Below are positions 6,071 to 9,271 of a stretch of 9,271 bases of DNA, in pieces; position 1 is the first letter of the stretch; every line of letters starts with the position of its first letter. The position numbers and the translations under genes were made by a program. The stretch lies in the NCBI GenBank assembly GCA_041689775.1, contig JBDNFP010000079.1, positions 1 through 9,271 on the forward strand, read 5' to 3'. The stretch comes from JBDNFP01 sp041689775 (lineage in GTDB: Bacteria > Bacteroidota > Bacteroidia > Cytophagales > Spirosomataceae). Under the pieces are notes generated by a model. The model did no database searches, was not told where the DNA came from, and saw nothing but the letters and a program-made list of their open reading frames with translations.

Positions 6071-9040
6071 ATGAATACACACACAACCGGCGTACGATTA
6101 CTACTTTTTATTTTTATAAGTACTTTGTGCCCGTCTCTCAGGGCTCAGCAACTTACCAATGCCACCCCATCTCGAAGTGAGTATTACCAAAGAGAGTCTC
6201 AAAAAACGTACCAACTTGCAGCCCAAAAAGGATGGCCCTTACAAATAAACCGAGGGAATAACCAAGTACTCATCCTGCAACGCACGGATGCTCTTGGTGA
6301 ACCGGTGTACTATTCAACCCACAGCTCACCTATTTCACTAGCTACCCGCACGGATGCCCTGTACACGGGAGGTTCTTTGGGGTTAAACCTGAATGGTGGC
6401 AACCCTGCCATTCGCAACAAAATTGCCCTTTGGGACGGCGGCAAAGCCCGACCTGATCACCGCGAATTAACCGGAAAGGTTCAACAGAATGATTTGCCTA
6501 CCTCCCAATCCGCCAATGACCACGCTACCCACATGGCAGGTATCATGGTGGGTAAAGGGGTCTATCAGAATGCCCGCGGCATGGCCTTCGGTGCCAACTT
6601 GAAGGCATGGGATTTCACCAACGACCTCAGCGAAATTACGGTACAGGCTCCTACTTTACTCATATCTAACCACGCCTACGGGCCCTTAAGTGGATGGGTA
6701 CTCAATACAGCACGTCCGGGTACTTCTAATGATGACAAATGGGAATGGTGGGGAACGCCTTCTGTACACGGTGAGCTGGACTACCGTTTCGGTTTTTACG
6801 ATGATGCCGTCAGCGAAATAGACCGCATTACCCATAATTTCCCTTATTTCCTGATGGTTCGCTCGGCCGACAATAAGCGAAGCGAAAACGGCCCTCCGGC
6901 CGGAACAAAGTACTTCCTCAAAAATACCACTTCCCAAAGTACCATCGCCCGCAGCCGAAACGCCAGCTACGACATTATTCCGGGTGAAGCTAACGCCAAG
7001 AATGTACTAACTATCGGATCCGCCGACCCGGATTCGGGTAGTTTTAAGGTATCACCGTACAGCGGCTGGGGACCTACCGACGACGGAAGGATCAAACCTG
7101 ACCTGCTGGGTATCGGAACCAACGTTCTTTCGAGTATCGGCACCGATGTAGATGCCTACGGCGTGCTTTCCGGTACCTCAATGGCCAGCGCTAACGTTTC
7201 AGGATCATTACTGCTAGTACAAGAATTATACTACCAGCAAAAGGGATTTTTCATGCTTGCTTCTACCCTGAAAGGCTTAGCACTCCACACCGCAAATAAA
7301 CCCACCGGCATCACCGCCCCCAGTTACGAATACGGCTGGGGATTACTTAATACCGAAAAAGCCGCCCAGGTAGTACTAAACCAGAATGGCAGCCACCTTT
7401 TAACGGAACAGGTACTACAACGGGATAGTAGCATCACACTTCCTGTTATAGCAGCCGGTAATGAACCTCTGATGGTCACCATCTGCTGGACCGACCCCGA
7501 AGGATTGCCAACCACGGTCAGTAACCGGAACGTTGATAGTCGGAGTCCTAAACTTATTAATGACCTTGATCTGAAAATTCAGGAAAGATTTAATGCCTAC
7601 CAACCGTGGGTTCTTGATCCGGCGGCTCCTGCACAGGCGGCAAAAACGGGAGACAATATACGGGATAATGTAGAGCAGATATACATACCAAACCCTTTGA
7701 AAGGGCGCACTTATATCGTAACGGTGTCGCATAAAAACCTTCTAAAAAATAACCGCCAACCTTTTTCACTCATTGCCAGCGGGATAGAATCAACCGACTG
7801 CGAATCAGCCGTTACTATCAGCCCCACGCAGGATACTACTCTTTGTGCCGGGCAGACTCTCACCCTTACGGCCAAAGCCGGTAGTAGTTTTACCTACGAA
7901 TGGTTTCTGAATGGTACGCTGGTGAAGAAAGGAAGTGACCGAACGCTGAATACAACCAGTACCGGACAATACTCCGTACGAGTGAGTAATCAAGGGTGCA
8001 GTGCTCAATCAAAAGTAATCAACGTAAGATCCACCAATCTATTTGCTTCAATTATACAAGGAACGAAACTGCTGGTTTGTAACAACGAGGGTACGGAGCT
8101 GACGGCCAATGGTGGATCGGGGTACCAATACCAATGGTTATTAAATGGTACACCCGTTGAAGGCGCCACCTCTTCCCGACACCAGGCTACCCAAAGCGGC
8201 AGCTACCGGGTAGTAATTAATTTTCAGGGCTGCTCGGCAGTATCTTCCGGCACTGAGCTAGAAATAAAGTCGGCTAACGCCACCGTTACCCCGGCCGTAA
8301 GTGCTACCATTTGCAACGGTAACCCCGCCAACCTGAACGTGGCCTCCCAAACAGGAGCTACCTACACCTGGTACTTTGACAATAATCTAGTCACCGGAGC
8401 TACCGGAACATCGTTTCCGGCCTTGAACCCCGGCCACTATTCAGTGGAAGTACGAAATGGCACCTGCCTGGAAAAATCAAAGGATGTGTTGGTTCAACGG
8501 GTCAATGTGGCGGCGACCATTACTCCTTCCGAATCTACGCGTATCCGGCAGGGAGACAGTCTTACGTTCAGAGTAAGTTATGCCAAGGGAAACCTGTACG
8601 AATGGTACCGCAATTCAAAACTAATCGGGAAAGATGCTACCGGAATTTTAACGGTCGGGCAGGACGGAGAATACAAAGTTATTGTGGAGAATAGTGGCTG
8701 CCGGGCCGAAACCCCTACCGTCGTAGTACAACTTGAGAATACCCCAGCTGCTCTTCCGGTAGGAATCAGCGATTTGAGTGACACCCTAAGTACTATGGTT
8801 GTGTATCCAAACCCCTCCCACGAAGTGGTTGCCGTTGCCTTTCGAAAGCCCAGGCAAGGATCGAACCCAAGGGTATCAATTCTCTCGATGAACGGAGTAA
8901 TAATTCTGACCCAACCCATGGCCGAAGAGGGTATTTACCTCACGGCCAAGCTTGACCTCAAAACTCTCCCCGCCGGACCTTACCTGATCAAAGTGACCCT
9001 TGGTACGCGAAGTATAACGGAGCATTTTGTGAAGAGGTAA
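6071..9040 (+). CDS. Secreted S8 (Kp43-like) serine peptidase with Ig-like repeats and T9SS sorting domain
   Basis: A 989-residue exported subtilase. I chose the ATG at 6071 over the adjacent TTG at 6068. Domains in order: signal peptide (1-25, cleavage at LRA-QQ); a short N-terminal region to about 100; the S8 catalytic domain (about 100-435) with D122 in ALWDGG, H151 in DHATHMAG and S370 in LSGTSMAS; a jelly-roll domain of the Kp43 type (about 445-572) with ICWTDPEG and LINDLDLKI; four Ig-like repeats (about 577-888); and a T9SS type A C-terminal domain (about 905-989) with VYPNPS, LPAGPYLIKV and a terminal KR. It should cross the outer membrane by T9SS and be surface-anchored or released, degrading external protein. 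The oxyanion-hole Asn is probably N268, in SADNK where relatives have SAGN. It stands alone behind a 163-bp leader. Confidence 0.93.
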   Translation: MNTHTTGVRLLLFIFISTLCPSLRAQQLTNATPSRSEYYQRESQKTYQLAAQKGWPLQINRGNNQVLILQRTDALGEPVYYSTHSSPISLATRTDALYTGGSLGLNLNGGNPAIRNKIALWDGGKARPDHRELTGKVQQNDLPTSQSANDHATHMAGIMVGKGVYQNARGMAFGANLKAWDFTNDLSEITVQAPTLLISNHAYGPLSGWVLNTARPGTSNDDKWEWWGTPSVHGELDYRFGFYDDAVSEIDRITHNFPYFLMVRSADNKRSENGPPAGTKYFLKNTTSQSTIARSRNASYDIIPGEANAKNVLTIGSADPDSGSFKVSPYSGWGPTDDGRIKPDLLGIGTNVLSSIGTDVDAYGVLSGTSMASANVSGSLLLVQELYYQQKGFFMLASTLKGLALHTANKPTGITAPSYEYGWGLLNTEKAAQVVLNQNGSHLLTEQVLQRDSSITLPVIAAGNEPLMVTICWTDPEGLPTTVSNRNVDSRSPKLINDLDLKIQERFNAYQPWVLDPAAPAQAAKTGDNIRDNVEQIYIPNPLKGRTYIVTVSHKNLLKNNRQPFSLIASGIESTDCESAVTISPTQDTTLCAGQTLTLTAKAGSSFTYEWFLNGTLVKKGSDRTLNTTSTGQYSVRVSNQGCSAQSKVINVRSTNLFASIIQGTKLLVCNNEGTELTANGGSGYQYQWLLNGTPVEGATSSRHQATQSGSYRVVINFQGCSAVSSGTELEIKSANATVTPAVSATICNGNPANLNVASQTGATYTWYFDNNLVTGATGTSFPALNPGHYSVEVRNGTCLEKSKDVLVQRVNVAATITPSESTRIRQGDSLTFRVSYAKGNLYEWYRNSKLIGKDATGILTVGQDGEYKVIVENSGCRAETPTVVVQLENTPAALPVGISDLSDTLSTMVVYPNPSHEVVAVAFRKPRQGSNPRVSILSMNGVIILTQPMAEEGIYLTAKLDLKTLPAGPYLIKVTLGTRSITEHFVKR
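7799..8734 (+). repeat. Four tandem 78-residue Ig-like repeats in the S8 peptidase
   Basis: Residues 577-888 of the peptidase contain four units of the pattern Cys, x-G-x-x-L-T, Y-x-W-[FY]-x-N, then G-x-Y-x-V-x-V and a closing G-Cys. The core tryptophans are W611, W689, W767 and W845, and the closing cysteines are C643, C721, C799 and C877, each exactly 78 residues apart (234 bp). The opening cysteines are C592, C670 and C748; the fourth unit has R826 in that place. The DNA copies have diverged strongly, so the duplication is old. Such repeats commonly serve as stalks or adhesion modules in large T9SS cargo. Confidence 0.85.
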
Positions 9041-9068
9041 AACTGATTTTAGCCCAAAAAACCAGCCC

Positions 9069-9271
9069 TTCACCAATAGAACAAACGAAATAACCATCAC
9101 TCCAAAACATATCTTTGTACCAATATTCTTCACGAAGTGATGTAGAATGTAACAACCATATTTGACGAGTAGATTCTTGTTTTAACCTACGAACTAATTG
9201 TGAAATAGACCAACGAGGAATGTAACGAATTAAGAAATGAATATGATTAATATCAGACTTCATTACCTCAA
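9069..9271 (-). pseudogene. tnpA: Truncated IS200/IS605-type transposase (TnpA) remnant
   Basis: The minus-strand frame runs in from the right edge and matches the C-terminal half of small HUH transposases of the IS200/IS605 group. It has NHIHFLI with the His-x-His metal site (codons around 9237-9245), then SISQLVRRLKQEST and FWSDGYFVCSIGE. Family members continue with a helix carrying the nucleophilic tyrosine (Y-x-x-x-Q), but here the similarity stops at the Glu codon 9069-9071 and the frame runs on into sequence antisense to the peptidase gene, ending at 8988. With the catalytic tyrosine lost, the product should be unable to transpose. The 5' half lies outside the window, so its state is unknown. 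No IS end or target duplication can be seen on this side. Confidence 0.8.

Noticed and set aside
8988..9068. Continuation of the transposase reading frame into the peptidase 3' end.
   Set aside because: The residues after SIGE do not resemble TnpA and are antisense to the T9SS domain, so they are read-through from a truncated gene and not part of it.

Overview
The window looks like chromosomal DNA from a Bacteroidota bacterium, most likely of the Cytophagales/Spirosoma-like group. This rests on gene content: a DUF2480 protein, a DUF4296 lipoprotein, a Bat-type VWA cluster, and a very large secreted subtilase ending in a type IX secretion (T9SS) sorting domain. The absence of clear Shine-Dalgarno sequences and one exact TAnnTTTG promoter element agree with it. 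The genus is inference.

Layout. 92-607 (+) encodes a DUF2480 protein and ends 2 bp from a convergent minus-strand block. In its transcription order (right to left) that block is a DUF58 protein (4478-3594), a 437-bp spacer holding an AT-rich repeat cluster, a signal-peptide plus one-TM BatD/DUF4381-like protein (3156-2221), BatA with a complete MIDAS motif (2210-1191), and ribonuclease HII (1191-610, joined to batA by a TAATG overlap). This is a short form of the MoxR/Bat aerotolerance cluster: moxR is not upstream, and batB, batC, batD and batE are not downstream.

From 4558 the plus strand carries a small DUF4296 lipoprotein and a dolichol-phosphate-mannose-synthase-like GT2 enzyme, followed by a strong stem-loop at 5872-5907. 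A 163-bp leader then precedes the 989-residue S8 peptidase (6071-9040): signal peptide, Kp43-like catalytic domain, jelly-roll domain, four Ig-like repeats with an exact 78-residue period, and a T9SS C-terminal domain. At the right edge, on the minus strand, is the C-terminal part of an IS200/IS605-type transposase. It keeps its HUH motif but breaks off before the catalytic tyrosine, 28 bp from the peptidase stop codon.

How the genes work together. DUF58, the BatD-like protein and BatA probably form a membrane-associated VWA assembly. RnhB is a housekeeping passenger on that transcript. The GT2 enzyme would supply polyprenyl-phosphate-mannose for glycosylation on the far side of the inner membrane. 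The peptidase is exported and probably surface-anchored by T9SS. I see no clear defence or otherwise novel multi-gene system. The points most worth a second look are the repeat cluster inside the bat operon, the reduced bat operon fused to rnhB, the three-cysteine pattern in the DUF2480 protein, and the exactly periodic Ig array with a Cys-to-Arg change in its last unit.
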